64,000 nucleotides of DNA from Nocardia sp. NRRL S-836 (GTDB lineage: Bacteria; Actinomycetota; Actinomycetes; Mycobacteriales; Pseudonocardiaceae), in assembly GCF_001279525.1 (NCBI RefSeq), contig NZ_LGDY01000112.1, positions 51,678-115,677 of the forward strand. The letters run 5' to 3'. The position numbers and the translations under genes are program-made. Positions 8,694 through 17,184 of this stretch are shown here, piece by piece. Below the pieces are notes generated by a model that saw only the letters and a list, made by a program, of their open reading frames with translations, made no database searches and had not been told where the DNA came from. Position 1 is the stretch's first letter, and every line of letters begins with the position of its first letter.

Positions 8694-10257
8694 CCGTGGC
8701 CTCCAGCAGGTCCGAAGCCGGGTTGAAGTAGGTCTCGGCCTTCTCGACCACGCCGTCCGCGCCCTTGCCCCGGTCGGCGGGCCGCTTCATCAGGCCGAAC
8801 GTGCCGTCGGCGATCGCGTTGAGCAGGCCGTCGTCGACGATGCGCTCCAGCAGGTCCACCGCCTCGCCGAGCACCTGGTGGGCGCGCTTGACGATCAACC
8901 CGTCCGGCGCGGGCCGGAAGTCCTCCGCGAGGCTGCCGGCCGCGTTGAGCACGTACCGGACGTTCTGCAGCGCGAGGTCGCGGTCGGACAGGAACGGCGT
9001 CACGACCGCCTCGGTCATCATGCCGACGAGCAGGATGGACTGTCCGGTCAGGACACCGGCGAGGTTGAAGAACCCGTCCAGCAGGTAGCCGTTGAACACG
9101 TCGCCGGTCATGTGCTTGGTCGGCGGCATCCACTTCAGCGGCGCGTCCGGGAACAGCTCGCGGGCCAGCAGCGCGTGCGCCAGCTCCAGCCGGAACGAGT
9201 CCGGCACCTTCGGGTTGATCTCGAACGCGTGGCCGAGACCCAGCAGGTGGTCGGGCAGTCCCGCCTCGTGGGCGAAGTGCTCGTTGAGCAGCTGGGAGAC
9301 CGTGACGGTGTGCGCGGCCTCGACGGCGTCCGCGGTCGTGAGGTAGTTGTCCTCGCCGGTGTTGATGATGATGCCGGCGCGTGCGTGGACCTGGCGGGAG
9401 AACCGCTGGTCGACGAACGTGCGGATCGGGTTGATGTCGCGGAACAGGATGCCGTACATCGAGTCGTTCAACATCATGTCGAGCCGCTGCAACCCGGCCA
9501 GCACGGCGATCTCCGGCATGCACAGGCCGGACGCGTAGTTGGTCAGCCGCACGTACCGGCCGACCTCCTTCGACACGTCGTCGAGCGCCGCCCGCATGAT
9601 CCGGAAGTTTTCCTGCGTGGCGTAGGTGCCCGCGAACCCGTGGTGCGTGGCGCCTTCTGGCACGTAGTCCAGCAGCGACTGCCCGGTCGAGCGGATCACC
9701 GCGATGACGTCGGCACCGGCGCGGGCGGCGTTCTGCGCCTGGACCACGTCCTCGTCGATGTCGCCGGTCGCGACGATCAGGTAGATCCACGGGCGTTGCG
9801 CCGGATCGCCCCACTTCTGCACCAGCTTGTCCCGCTGGGCCCGGTTCCGGTCGACCGTCTTCAGCCCCTTGGCGACCGCGGAGGTGGCCGCCTTCTTCGC
9901 CGCGGTCAGGTCCCTGCCGGTGGGGATCGTGAACTGGACCTGGCCCGCGGCCGAGGCCTCGGCCAGCTCGGTGAGGCTCGCGAGGTTGTGCTGCTTCAGG
10001 GCGTGGAACGCCGGGAGCACCACGCCGTGCTCCAGGCCGCACTGCTCGCGGACCGTGTCGATGACGCGGTTGACCCACGGCACGTCACCGGCGCGGTGGG
10101 TGGAGTCCGCGCCGGTGATGCCGGCCAGCCGCAGCGTGGCGCGCTCGACCGCGACCGTGGTGTGCGCCTTCGCGATGGACACCACGGGTTCGGCCGCCCG
10201 CGCGGCAAGCTCCCGCGCGGTGGCGACGACCCTCGGGTCGAGGTCGAGCAACGCCAT
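8686..10257 (-). CDS. kamD: lysine 5,6-aminomutase, alpha subunit
   Basis: A 523-residue protein matching the PLP-binding TIM-barrel alpha subunit of D-lysine/beta-lysine 5,6-aminomutase, with long conserved blocks such as WIYLIVATGDIDEDVVQAQN and GIIINTGEDNYLTTADAVEA. It forms 3,5-diaminohexanoate from beta-lysine together with KamE. The ATG at 10257 is chosen because it follows an AGAAGGGAAG ribosome binding site and lies just past the stop of the TIR gene (10262); the frame runs further upstream only as overlap with that gene. The close spacing places the TIR gene in the same transcript. Confidence 0.93.
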   Translation of the reverse strand: MALLDLDPRVVATARELAARAAEPVVSIAKAHTTVAVERATLRLAGITGADSTHRAGDVPWVNRVIDTVREQCGLEHGVVLPAFHALKQHNLASLTELAEASAAGQVQFTIPTGRDLTAAKKAATSAVAKGLKTVDRNRAQRDKLVQKWGDPAQRPWIYLIVATGDIDEDVVQAQNAARAGADVIAVIRSTGQSLLDYVPEGATHHGFAGTYATQENFRIMRAALDDVSKEVGRYVRLTNYASGLCMPEIAVLAGLQRLDMMLNDSMYGILFRDINPIRTFVDQRFSRQVHARAGIIINTGEDNYLTTADAVEAAHTVTVSQLLNEHFAHEAGLPDHLLGLGHAFEINPKVPDSFRLELAHALLARELFPDAPLKWMPPTKHMTGDVFNGYLLDGFFNLAGVLTGQSILLVGMMTEAVVTPFLSDRDLALQNVRYVLNAAGSLAEDFRPAPDGLIVKRAHQVLGEAVDLLERIVDDGLLNAIADGTFGLMKRPADRGKGADGVVEKAETYFNPASDLLEATDV

Positions 10258-10261
10258 CAAG

Positions 10262-11014
10262 TCACTTCCCTTCTGGTTCGTAGTTGTCCTTGAAGAGCTG
10301 CTCCAACCGGTGCACGAGAACCTGGCGAGAGTCAGCGTCGTGGGTGCGCAGGAAGTCCACGTCCTGGACGGCGCGGAGCAGGGCGTCGTCGAAGTAGGAA
10401 GCCCGGGCTGGCTGGCTTGACGTCCTGCGGCCCAGTTGGCTCGACAAGTCATGGCTGATCTGCCGAACGGTGACCAGCACTTCGTCGAGGACCTCCCGGT
10501 CGCCACGCGCACTCACACGTTCGTCGGTTTCATGTTGTTCCCGAAAACGCGCAAGCTCGTCAGAAAACGCTGACCACTCGCGAGCAAAGACGTGTGCCAG
10601 CGCCTGGTCGGGCAACGGGTCGGGCAGGGCCTTGTTCAGAGCCTCCAGGAGCTGCTTGACCTCGGCCCTGTCCGCAGCATCGACGGCTTGGAACTGGCTG
10701 AGCGGGCCGACCACGTCACTCTTGGTCAGATCGAGCAGCAACGGGATGACCCGTGAGTCTCCGACGCCCTTCGAGATCGCTCCCGCTTCGAAGTTGATCC
10801 ACTGAGAGGTCTGGTTGGCCGCGGTGAGCACAACGATGCCGAACGACGTGCCCTCGAGTTCCTTGCCCAGCTCGGGCATGCTGCGGCTGCCCTTGGTGAC
10901 GTCGCTGTCCGACATCCACGGCTTCACCGACTGGATGACGAGTGGCAGCCACTCGCGCAAGAAGGTGGCAAACGCCTTCGTGGCAGGCCCAGACCACGAG
11001 ATGAAGACCTTCAT
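10262..11014 (-). CDS. TIR-domain protein inside the lysine operon
   Basis: A 250-residue protein starting directly with a TIR domain (MKVFISWSGPATKAFATFLR, then a SMPELGKELEGTSFGIVVLT strand, and WINFEAGAI whose Glu76 sits where catalytic NAD-hydrolysing TIRs carry their glutamate). The C-terminal 120 residues are helical and charged with no recognised domain. Bacterial TIR proteins of this kind cleave NAD+ or make cyclic ADP-ribose signals in immunity. The ATG overlaps the amidohydrolase stop by one base (TGATG) and kamD starts 4 bp after its stop, so it is embedded in a metabolic operon, which is unusual. Whether it is a defence passenger or a metabolic regulator is unknown. Confidence 0.85.
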   Translation of the reverse strand: MKVFISWSGPATKAFATFLREWLPLVIQSVKPWMSDSDVTKGSRSMPELGKELEGTSFGIVVLTAANQTSQWINFEAGAISKGVGDSRVIPLLLDLTKSDVVGPLSQFQAVDAADRAEVKQLLEALNKALPDPLPDQALAHVFAREWSAFSDELARFREQHETDERVSARGDREVLDEVLVTVRQISHDLSSQLGRRTSSQPARASYFDDALLRAVQDVDFLRTHDADSRQVLVHRLEQLFKDNYEPEGK

Positions 11015-12555
11015 CAGGCCTCCCGCTGGTAGATCGTCCGGCCGTTCAGCACGGTCCGCACGCACACCGGGGCGGGCCCGGTGAGGTCGGGCAGGCCGGG
11101 CACGCCCGAGCGCGGGTCGGTGGACCAGCGCTGGACGCGGGAGTCGGAGCCCGCCACGACGAGGTCGCCGGTCTCCCACACCGCGTAGGTCGCGGGGGCG
11201 CCGGGTTGCAGGGTGCCGGTCACTCCGTCGTCCACGCCCGCCGCACGCCAGCCGCCGCGTGTGTGGGCGGTGAAAGCGGCGCGGGGGGACACGCCGAAGC
11301 CCTCGGTGTGGTGGTGCACGGCGGCTTTGACCGCTGCCCACGGGTCGATGGCGGTGACCGGGGTGTCCGAGCCGAACGCCAGCACGACACCGGCCGAGGC
11401 GAGGCGTGCGAAGGGGTTGAGCCCCACTCCGCGCTCGGCGCCGAGCCGCTGGACGTACATCCCGGCCGGGCCGCCCCACTCGGCGTCGAAGAGCGGCTGG
11501 ACCGAGGCGATGACGCCCCACCCGGCCAGCTGCCGGGCCTGTTCGGCCGAGACCATCTCGACGTGTTCCAGGCGGTGGCGGGCCGAGGCCAGCGCCGGGG
11601 TGCCGAGGGTCTTCTCGGCGATGGCGAAGCCCTCGACCACGGCCGCCATGCCGGCGTCGCCGATGACGTGGAAGCCCGCCTGCACGCCCAGCGAGGTGCA
11701 CTTGATGAGGTGGTCGGCGATCTGCTGGCCGTCGAGGTACAGCGCGCCGGTCGTGTCCGCGTCGGCGTAGGGCTCGGCCAGCGCGGCGGTGCGCGAGCCG
11801 ATCGCGCCGTCGACGAAGTGGTCGCCGGCCAGGCCCTGCACGGGCACGTCCGGCAGGTCGTGGGCACCCCAGTAGGCGACCACCTGCGGGCCTTCGCCCA
11901 ACGCCAGCAGCTCGCGCAGGTCGTCCTCACCGGAGATGTCCGGGCCGGCGCACTCGTGGACCGCCGCGATGCCCATGGACGCCGCGTGGTGCAGGAACGC
12001 GAGTTGTGCCGCACGGCGCTGTTCGGGCGTGATGGCGTCGCGTGGGATGCGCCGGACGTGATGGTGTGCGGCGCGCGCGAGGGGGCCCTCGTCGGAGTAG
12101 CCGTCGGCTTCGCGCGTCTCGGCCGTGACGAGGTTCGACGACACGAGGGCCGAGTGCACGTCGATGCGTGACAGGTAGACCCTCTTGTCGCCTGCCGCCT
12201 CGTCGATCTCCGCACGCGTCGGCGGGCGGTTCTCCGGCCAACGCGTCTCATCCCACCCATGGCCCCACACGAGCGGGCCCTCGGCGTCGCGGACCTGGTC
12301 CAGCAACGCCTCCAGCGACGGTGTGCGGGTCAGGTCGACGCCGGTCAGCAGCAGACCGGCGCTCGTGGCGTGCACGTGGGCGTCGACGAACGCGGGTGCG
12401 ACGAAGGCGCCGTCCAGCTCGATGACCTCGGCGTCGGGGTGCAGGGCGCGGCCGACCGAGTCCTGTCCGATCCAGACGATCACGCCGTCCGTGACGGCCA
12501 TCGCCGTCGCATCCGGTGCGTAGATGCGACCGCCGACCAAAAGTTGCGTACTCAC
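11014..12555 (-). CDS. YtcJ-like amidohydrolase
   Basis: A 513-residue amidohydrolase-superfamily protein with the metal motif DAHVHATSAG near residue 60, HECAG, FHVIGDAG and a late FGSDTP aspartate motif, as in YtcJ-type and imidazolonepropionase-like hydrolases. It would hydrolyse an amide or cyclic amidine with a binuclear metal centre. GTG at 12555 is chosen because it begins one base after the kdd stop, leaving no gap. Position between kdd and kamD suggests it handles a lactam or N-acyl derivative of a lysine intermediate, but no substrate can be deduced. Confidence 0.85.
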   Translation of the reverse strand: MSTQLLVGGRIYAPDATAMAVTDGVIVWIGQDSVGRALHPDAEVIELDGAFVAPAFVDAHVHATSAGLLLTGVDLTRTPSLEALLDQVRDAEGPLVWGHGWDETRWPENRPPTRAEIDEAAGDKRVYLSRIDVHSALVSSNLVTAETREADGYSDEGPLARAAHHHVRRIPRDAITPEQRRAAQLAFLHHAASMGIAAVHECAGPDISGEDDLRELLALGEGPQVVAYWGAHDLPDVPVQGLAGDHFVDGAIGSRTAALAEPYADADTTGALYLDGQQIADHLIKCTSLGVQAGFHVIGDAGMAAVVEGFAIAEKTLGTPALASARHRLEHVEMVSAEQARQLAGWGVIASVQPLFDAEWGGPAGMYVQRLGAERGVGLNPFARLASAGVVLAFGSDTPVTAIDPWAAVKAAVHHHTEGFGVSPRAAFTAHTRGGWRAAGVDDGVTGTLQPGAPATYAVWETGDLVVAGSDSRVQRWSTDPRSGVPGLPDLTGPAPVCVRTVLNGRTIYQREA

Positions 12556-12556
12556 G

Positions 12557-13567
12557 TCACGCAGTCTGCCTCTGCTCGAACAGCGCCCGCACACCCGGCC
12601 AGGTCCTGACGAGGTCCAGTGCGAACGCGGCGTGACCTGGCACATAGCCGTTGCCGACCAGCATCTCCACGTCCGCGGCCAGACCCTCGGCACCCAGCGC
12701 GGCGGCGCTGAACGAGGTCGCCATCGAGAAGAAGATCACGGTGCCGCCGTCCGCGGTCGCGAGGATCGCGCCGTGCTCGCAGCCCGGCACGTCCACGCAG
12801 ACGACCGTGACGTCGACCTGCTTGCCCACCGCCTCGGCGACGGCGACGGGGTTGCGCGCGTCCGCGATGACGACCTCGTCCGCGAGGCCCGATTGCAGAA
12901 CCTGTGCCGCCTCACGTTCCGTCGGCACCAATGCGACCAGACGGGACGCACCGGCCTGACGCGCGGCCGCGAGAGAGAGCGACCCGGACTTGCCGCCGCC
13001 CCCGAGCACCAGCACCGACCCGCCCGGATGCCGGCGCACGACCCGGTCGGTCAGCGCCGGCGCACCGCACACGTCGAGCACGGACAGGGCCAGCTCGGCG
13101 GGCATGTCGTCGGGCAGCACGGCCGCGATGGACCGCCCGAACAGCACGGCGGTCCCCCGGCACGGCACCTGCTCGTCCTCGCCGCTCCAGTCCTGCAGCC
13201 CGTCGGTGATCCGCAACGGCGTCAGCGTGAGGCTGACCAGCGTCGCGATCCGGTCACCGGCCTTGAGCCCGAGCGGCGAGGACGGCCCGACCTCCAGGAC
13301 CGTCCCCAGCAGCATGCCGCCCGAGCCCGTGACCGGGTTCTGCATCTTGCCGCGCTCCGCGACGATGTCGAGCACCGCCTGCCGGACCGCGTCCGGTGAC
13401 CCGTGCGCCTCCCTGAGCTGCCGGAACGACGCCGCGTCCAGGTTGAGCCGCTCGACCGCGACGACCACCTCGTCGTCGGCGGGCACGGGTGCCGCGTCCA
13501 GGCGCCACGCCTGCTGCGGGAGCACACCCGCAGGTTCGAGGACACGGTGCAGTCCGTACGCGCTCAC
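12557..13567 (-). CDS. kdd: L-erythro-3,5-diaminohexanoate dehydrogenase
   Basis: A 336-residue protein with a GroES-like N-terminal half and a Rossmann fold (VLVLGGGGKSGSLSL, residues 185-199), and the characteristic GKMQNPVTGSGGMLLG block. Kdd oxidises 3,5-diaminohexanoate to 5-amino-3-oxohexanoate with NAD+ or NADP+, the step after KamDE. It is the first gene of the operon; the GTG is preceded by GAAGGA at good spacing. A 12-bp palindrome lies 41-52 bp upstream and recurs in related form before kamA. Length and motifs are normal. Confidence 0.92.
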   Translation of the reverse strand: MSAYGLHRVLEPAGVLPQQAWRLDAAPVPADDEVVVAVERLNLDAASFRQLREAHGSPDAVRQAVLDIVAERGKMQNPVTGSGGMLLGTVLEVGPSSPLGLKAGDRIATLVSLTLTPLRITDGLQDWSGEDEQVPCRGTAVLFGRSIAAVLPDDMPAELALSVLDVCGAPALTDRVVRRHPGGSVLVLGGGGKSGSLSLAAARQAGASRLVALVPTEREAAQVLQSGLADEVVIADARNPVAVAEAVGKQVDVTVVCVDVPGCEHGAILATADGGTVIFFSMATSFSAAALGAEGLAADVEMLVGNGYVPGHAAFALDLVRTWPGVRALFEQRQTA

Positions 13568-13603
13568 CCTGAAAATCCTTCGGTCGACGACGCTGTCTCG
13601 GCA

Positions 13604-13619
13604 ATATCTTCACGTGAAG
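13604..13619. promoter_or_regulatory. palindrome / shared motif upstream of kdd
   Basis: CTTCACGTGAAG (13608-13619) is a perfect palindrome upstream of kdd. On the plus strand the longer string ATATCTTCACGTGA (13604-13617) matches ATATCTTTACGCGA upstream of kamA at 12 of 14 bases. This suggests one regulator for both lysine-pathway units. Confidence 0.5.
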
Positions 13620-13638
13620 CGCCAAGATCCCGCAAGCA

Positions 13639-15147
13639 TCACTCGGGATTCACACGGAACCAGCGGCAGTCGTAGGGCGCCAGGTCGACCCTCGCACCGG
13701 TCTTCGCGGGCTTCACCGTGCCGCCCGTCGCGAGGTCCGTGAGCACTCCGTCGGCCGGGATTCGCACGGTGATGTCCTGCTCGGCGAAGTTGTGCACGGC
13801 GATCACCGTGCCGCCGTCGCAGTCCGCGCGGTGGGCGAACACGGTCGGGTCGCCGACGTCGAGCACCTCCGCGGTGCCCCACGCGAACTCCGGGGCCTCG
13901 CGGTAGAGCTCGACCAGACGGCGCATCCACGACAGCAGCGAGTCGGGGTCGTGGCGCTGCTCGGCCGCCGCCTCCCAGTCCATCGGCACGCGCACCGCGA
14001 GCCGGCCTTCGAGCGACAGGTCCTCCTCCAGGCCGATCTCCTCGCCGTAGAAGAGCACCGGCGTGCCCGGCAGCGTGAACAGCAGGCTGTAGACCATCCG
14101 GATGCGGCGCTGGTCGCCGTCGAGCATGCCAGGCAGCCGGCGGCGCAGACCGCGGCCGTAGAGCTGCATGTCCGGATCGGGCCCGAAAGCGTCGAAGACC
14201 TCCTGGCGTTCGTCGACCGGCAGCTTGTCCAGCGTCAGCTCGTCGTGGTTGCGGACGAACGTCGCCCAGTGCCCGTCACGCGGCGGCAGCGGGCGTTCCT
14301 GCAGCGCCTTCGTCAACGGGCCGCTCGTCTGCCGTGCCAGCGCCAGGTACATCGCCTGCATGCCGACGAAGTCGAAGCACATGGTCAGCTCGTCGCCGAC
14401 GCCTTGGCCGTAGAAGGCCATCGTGTCCTTGTACGGCAGGTTCACCTCGCCGAGCAGCACGGCCTCACCGTTGCGGCGGTTGAGGAACGCCCGCAGGTCG
14501 GTGAGGTAGTCGTGCGGGTCGGGCAGCTCGATCGCGTCGGACCGCTCCTGGCGCTCCAACAGGAACGGGACGGCGTCGACGCGGAAGCCGCTCAGGCCCA
14601 GCTCCATCCAGAAGCCCATGATCCGCGCGATCTCGTCGCGCACGGCGGGGTTGGCCACGTTCAGGTCGGGCTGGTGCTTGTAGAAGCGGTGCAGGTAGTA
14701 CTTGCCGACCTCCTCGGAGTACTCCCAGAGCGAGTTCTCCTTGTCGGGGAACGTGATCCCCTTCGGACCGTCCTCGGGCGGCTCGTCGGCCCAGACGTAC
14801 CAGTCGCGCTTGTCGGGGTCGTGGAACCACGGGTGCTGGTCGGAGGTGTGGTTCACGACGAGGTCCGCGATGACCCGCATGCCGCGGTCGCGTGCGGCGC
14901 GCACGAACTCCACGAAGTCGCCGAGCGTGCCCAGCCGCGGGTCGACGTTGTAGAAGTCGGTGATGTCGTAGCCGTCGTCGAGCTCGGGCGTCGGGTAGAA
15001 CGGCATCAGCCACAGGCACGTGACACCGAGTGCGTGCAGGTGGTCGATGCGCTCGGTGGCGCCGCGGAAACCGTTGTCGGAGAACGTTTCCACGTCCAGG
15101 CAGTAGAGAACGGCGTTCTTCCACCACACGTCGGAGCTGCGGATCAC
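13639..15147 (-). CDS. alpha-amylase family hydrolase (GH13), trehalose-synthase-like
   Basis: A 502-residue GH13 protein with all four classic regions: DLVVNH (residues 95-100), GFRVDAV with nucleophile Asp191, GEVN with acid/base Glu234, and RNHDE with Asp302. The opening NAVLYCLDVETFSDNGFRG resembles trehalose synthase and maltose-glucosyltransferase relatives rather than secreted amylases, and there is no signal peptide, so it is intracellular. The GTG at 15147 overlaps the stop of the LLM oxidoreductase (GTGA). The two genes are a recurring pair in actinobacteria, in keeping with the TIGR03885-type annotation of the partner. Exact substrate is uncertain. Confidence 0.9.
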   Translation of the reverse strand: MIRSSDVWWKNAVLYCLDVETFSDNGFRGATERIDHLHALGVTCLWLMPFYPTPELDDGYDITDFYNVDPRLGTLGDFVEFVRAARDRGMRVIADLVVNHTSDQHPWFHDPDKRDWYVWADEPPEDGPKGITFPDKENSLWEYSEEVGKYYLHRFYKHQPDLNVANPAVRDEIARIMGFWMELGLSGFRVDAVPFLLERQERSDAIELPDPHDYLTDLRAFLNRRNGEAVLLGEVNLPYKDTMAFYGQGVGDELTMCFDFVGMQAMYLALARQTSGPLTKALQERPLPPRDGHWATFVRNHDELTLDKLPVDERQEVFDAFGPDPDMQLYGRGLRRRLPGMLDGDQRRIRMVYSLLFTLPGTPVLFYGEEIGLEEDLSLEGRLAVRVPMDWEAAAEQRHDPDSLLSWMRRLVELYREAPEFAWGTAEVLDVGDPTVFAHRADCDGGTVIAVHNFAEQDITVRIPADGVLTDLATGGTVKPAKTGARVDLAPYDCRWFRVNPE

Positions 15148-16103
15148 GCGGTCACCTCCGGCAGCACGTGCTCGCCGAACGCGTCGACGAACGGGGTCAG
15201 GTCCTGGCCGACGTGGTGCAGGTAGATCTCCTCGAACCCGAGCGAGGCGTAGTCGTTCAGGCGTTCGGCGTGCCACTTCAGGTCGTCGGAGACGTTGACC
15301 ACGGCCTCGACCTGCTCGGCCGTGACGTGCTCGGCGACCACGTCGAAGTGCTCGGCCAGTTCCAGGTCCCAGCACACCGGTGGCCGGAACACGTTGGTGC
15401 GCCACTGTTCGAGCGCGATCCGCCGCGCGGCCTCCTGGGTCTGCGCCCAGCTCAGGTGCACCTGCAGGTGCAGCTTGCCGCGGCCACCGGCGTCCCGGTA
15501 GGCGTCCGCGACCTCGCGCAGCCGGTCGAGCGGGGCGTTGACGGTGATCAGCCCGTCGGCCCAGGACGCGCACCAGCGCGCGGTCTCCGGGCTCACGGCG
15601 GCGCCGATCAGCAGCGGGGCCTCGCGCGGCAGGGTCCACAGCCGTGCGCGGTCGACGCGGACCAGACCGTCGTGGTTGACCTCCTCGCCGGCGAGCAGCG
15701 CGCGGATCACCTCGACGCACTCCTCCAGCCGCCGCGTCCGGACGTCCTTGCGCGGCCAGCCGTCGCCGGTGATGTGCTCGTTGCTCGCCTCACCGGTGCC
15801 CAGAGCGGCCCAGAACCGGCCGGGGTACATGGCGGCGAGCGTGCCGATCGCCTGCGCGGTGATCGCCGGGTGGTAGCGCTGGCCGGGGGCCGTGACCACG
15901 CCGAACGGCAGCGCGGTCGCCTGCAGCGCGGCGCCGAGCCACGACCACGCGAACCCGGACTGGCCCTGCCGTTCGCTCCACGGCGAGAAGTGGTCGGAAC
16001 ACATCGCGGCGGTGAAGCCCGCTTCCTCCGCCCTGCGCACGGCGGCGAGCAACTCGGTCGGGTGTATCTGCTCATGGGACGCATGGATGCCGTAAACGGT
16101 CAT
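15144..16103 (-). CDS. LLM-class (non-F420) flavin-dependent oxidoreductase
   Basis: A 319-residue luciferase-like monooxygenase-family TIM barrel: SDHFSPWSERQGQSGFAW, GVVTAPGQRYHPAITAQAIGT and GRFWAALGTGEASNEH are typical. It fits the TIGR03885 group, flavin oxidoreductases thought not to use F420 and found beside trehalose-synthase-like GH13 proteins. It is translationally coupled to the GH13 gene. The ATG at 16103 is the family's usual start, though its ribosome binding site is weak. The reaction is unknown. Confidence 0.88.
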   Translation of the reverse strand: MTVYGIHASHEQIHPTELLAAVRRAEEAGFTAAMCSDHFSPWSERQGQSGFAWSWLGAALQATALPFGVVTAPGQRYHPAITAQAIGTLAAMYPGRFWAALGTGEASNEHITGDGWPRKDVRTRRLEECVEVIRALLAGEEVNHDGLVRVDRARLWTLPREAPLLIGAAVSPETARWCASWADGLITVNAPLDRLREVADAYRDAGGRGKLHLQVHLSWAQTQEAARRIALEQWRTNVFRPPVCWDLELAEHFDVVAEHVTAEQVEAVVNVSDDLKWHAERLNDYASLGFEEIYLHHVGQDLTPFVDAFGEHVLPEVTA

Positions 16104-16196
16104 GCGACATCGGTACCCAGGACGAAGATCCAGGCAACCTCCGCGGCGTTTCCCGCGTTCCCGAGATGAGATCCACTCACTCAGGGGAGTTGTCCG

Positions 16197-16679
16197 ATGA
16201 CATTGCGCATCATCGCACTGGCCGCGCTCTCACTCGCCACGGCCGCGAGCCCGGCCGTCGCCAGTGCCGACACCGCCGGGTGGTGCAGCAGCCGGGACCT
16301 GCGCATCACCGTCGGCGAGGGCAGGGCGCCGGTCGCGTCCGACCGGTTGTTCGCCATCCACCTGCGTGCCGCGGGCCCCGGCCCGTGCACCATCCGCGGC
16401 CTGCTCAGCGAGGTGCGCTTCCTGCGGGGCGACACCGAGCTGGACGTGCCGATCGCGGGCGGCCAGCCGCAGCAGTGGCCCGAGCTGATCACGGTCGACG
16501 GCGACCACGAGGCCGTCGTGTACATGAGTGCGCCCAAGAAGGCGGTGCCGCAGCCGGTGGACCACATCCGGTTCATCCTTCCTGGTGACGGCACCAGCGG
16601 CGACACCGTGAAGATCGCCTGGCCGTCCCCGGTCGGTGGTCCGGTGAAGTTCGGCATCATCATGTCGCCGGTCAGTTGA
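16197..16679 (+). CDS. secreted DUF4232-like protein
   Basis: A 160-residue protein with a Sec signal peptide (about residues 1-25, hydrophobic core then AVASA-DTA) and a mature beta-rich domain with one cysteine pair (Cys30 and Cys63) resembling DUF4232: a CSSRDLRITVG opening and an ITVDGDHEAVVYMS strand. DUF4232 proteins are exported actinobacterial proteins of unknown role. A ribosome binding site (AGGGGAG) precedes the ATG. It is monocistronic, divergent from the LLM gene. Confidence 0.75.
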   Translation: MTLRIIALAALSLATAASPAVASADTAGWCSSRDLRITVGEGRAPVASDRLFAIHLRAAGPGPCTIRGLLSEVRFLRGDTELDVPIAGGQPQQWPELITVDGDHEAVVYMSAPKKAVPQPVDHIRFILPGDGTSGDTVKIAWPSPVGGPVKFGIIMSPVS

Positions 16680-16738
16680 ACCGATCCCGCACCGTGCCCG
16701 TGTGAACGTCAGCACCTCGGAGCGGAGGAGGATCGGCG

Positions 16739-17134
16739 ATGTACAACGAGACCCGAGTCGGGACGGCGACCGTTGTCCGGTTCATCCGGCCGGACGGCTC
16801 GGTCGAACCCATGGACGTCGACCTCCACTACCGCACCGACGACCCGCACGCGGTGACGATGCGGTTCCACGCCCGCGACCAGGAGTCGACCTGGCTCGTC
16901 GGCCGCGAGGTGCTCTCGCAGGGGCTCCTCGCGCCGGCGGGGCTCGGTGACGTGCGGCTGCGGCCCGGCACCGGGGACGTGCTGGTGCTCGAACTGCTCA
17001 GCGAGGACTCGCACGCGGTGTTCCACCTGGCCGCGGAGGACCTGCGCCGGTTCCTGCAGTCGACCTACGGGGTGGTGCCCGCCGGGTACGAGGTCATCGA
17101 CTTCGAGCTGCTGCTCAAGGACCTGCTGGCGTAG
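16739..17134 (+). CDS. SsgA-like sporulation/cell-division regulator
   Basis: A 131-residue SsgA-like protein (SALP). The YRTDDPHAVTMRFHARDQES block and WLVGREVLSQGLLAPAG are family hallmarks, as is the C-terminal EVIDFELLLKDLLA. These proteins steer septum placement and spore-wall synthesis in sporulating actinomycetes and occur only in them, which supports the taxonomic call. The ATG follows GGAGGA. Which SALP subgroup it belongs to cannot be settled here. Confidence 0.93.
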   Translation: MYNETRVGTATVVRFIRPDGSVEPMDVDLHYRTDDPHAVTMRFHARDQESTWLVGREVLSQGLLAPAGLGDVRLRPGTGDVLVLELLSEDSHAVFHLAAEDLRRFLQSTYGVVPAGYEVIDFELLLKDLLA

Positions 17135-17184
17135 CGAACCGCCCGCGGAGGTATCGGCGGGGGTGTGTTGATCTCTTAACCGGC

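Noticed and set aside
8453..10078. 541-codon minus-strand frame over kamD
   Set aside because: Out-of-frame translation of kamD and kamE with the usual Arg/Gly bias of GC-rich shadows.
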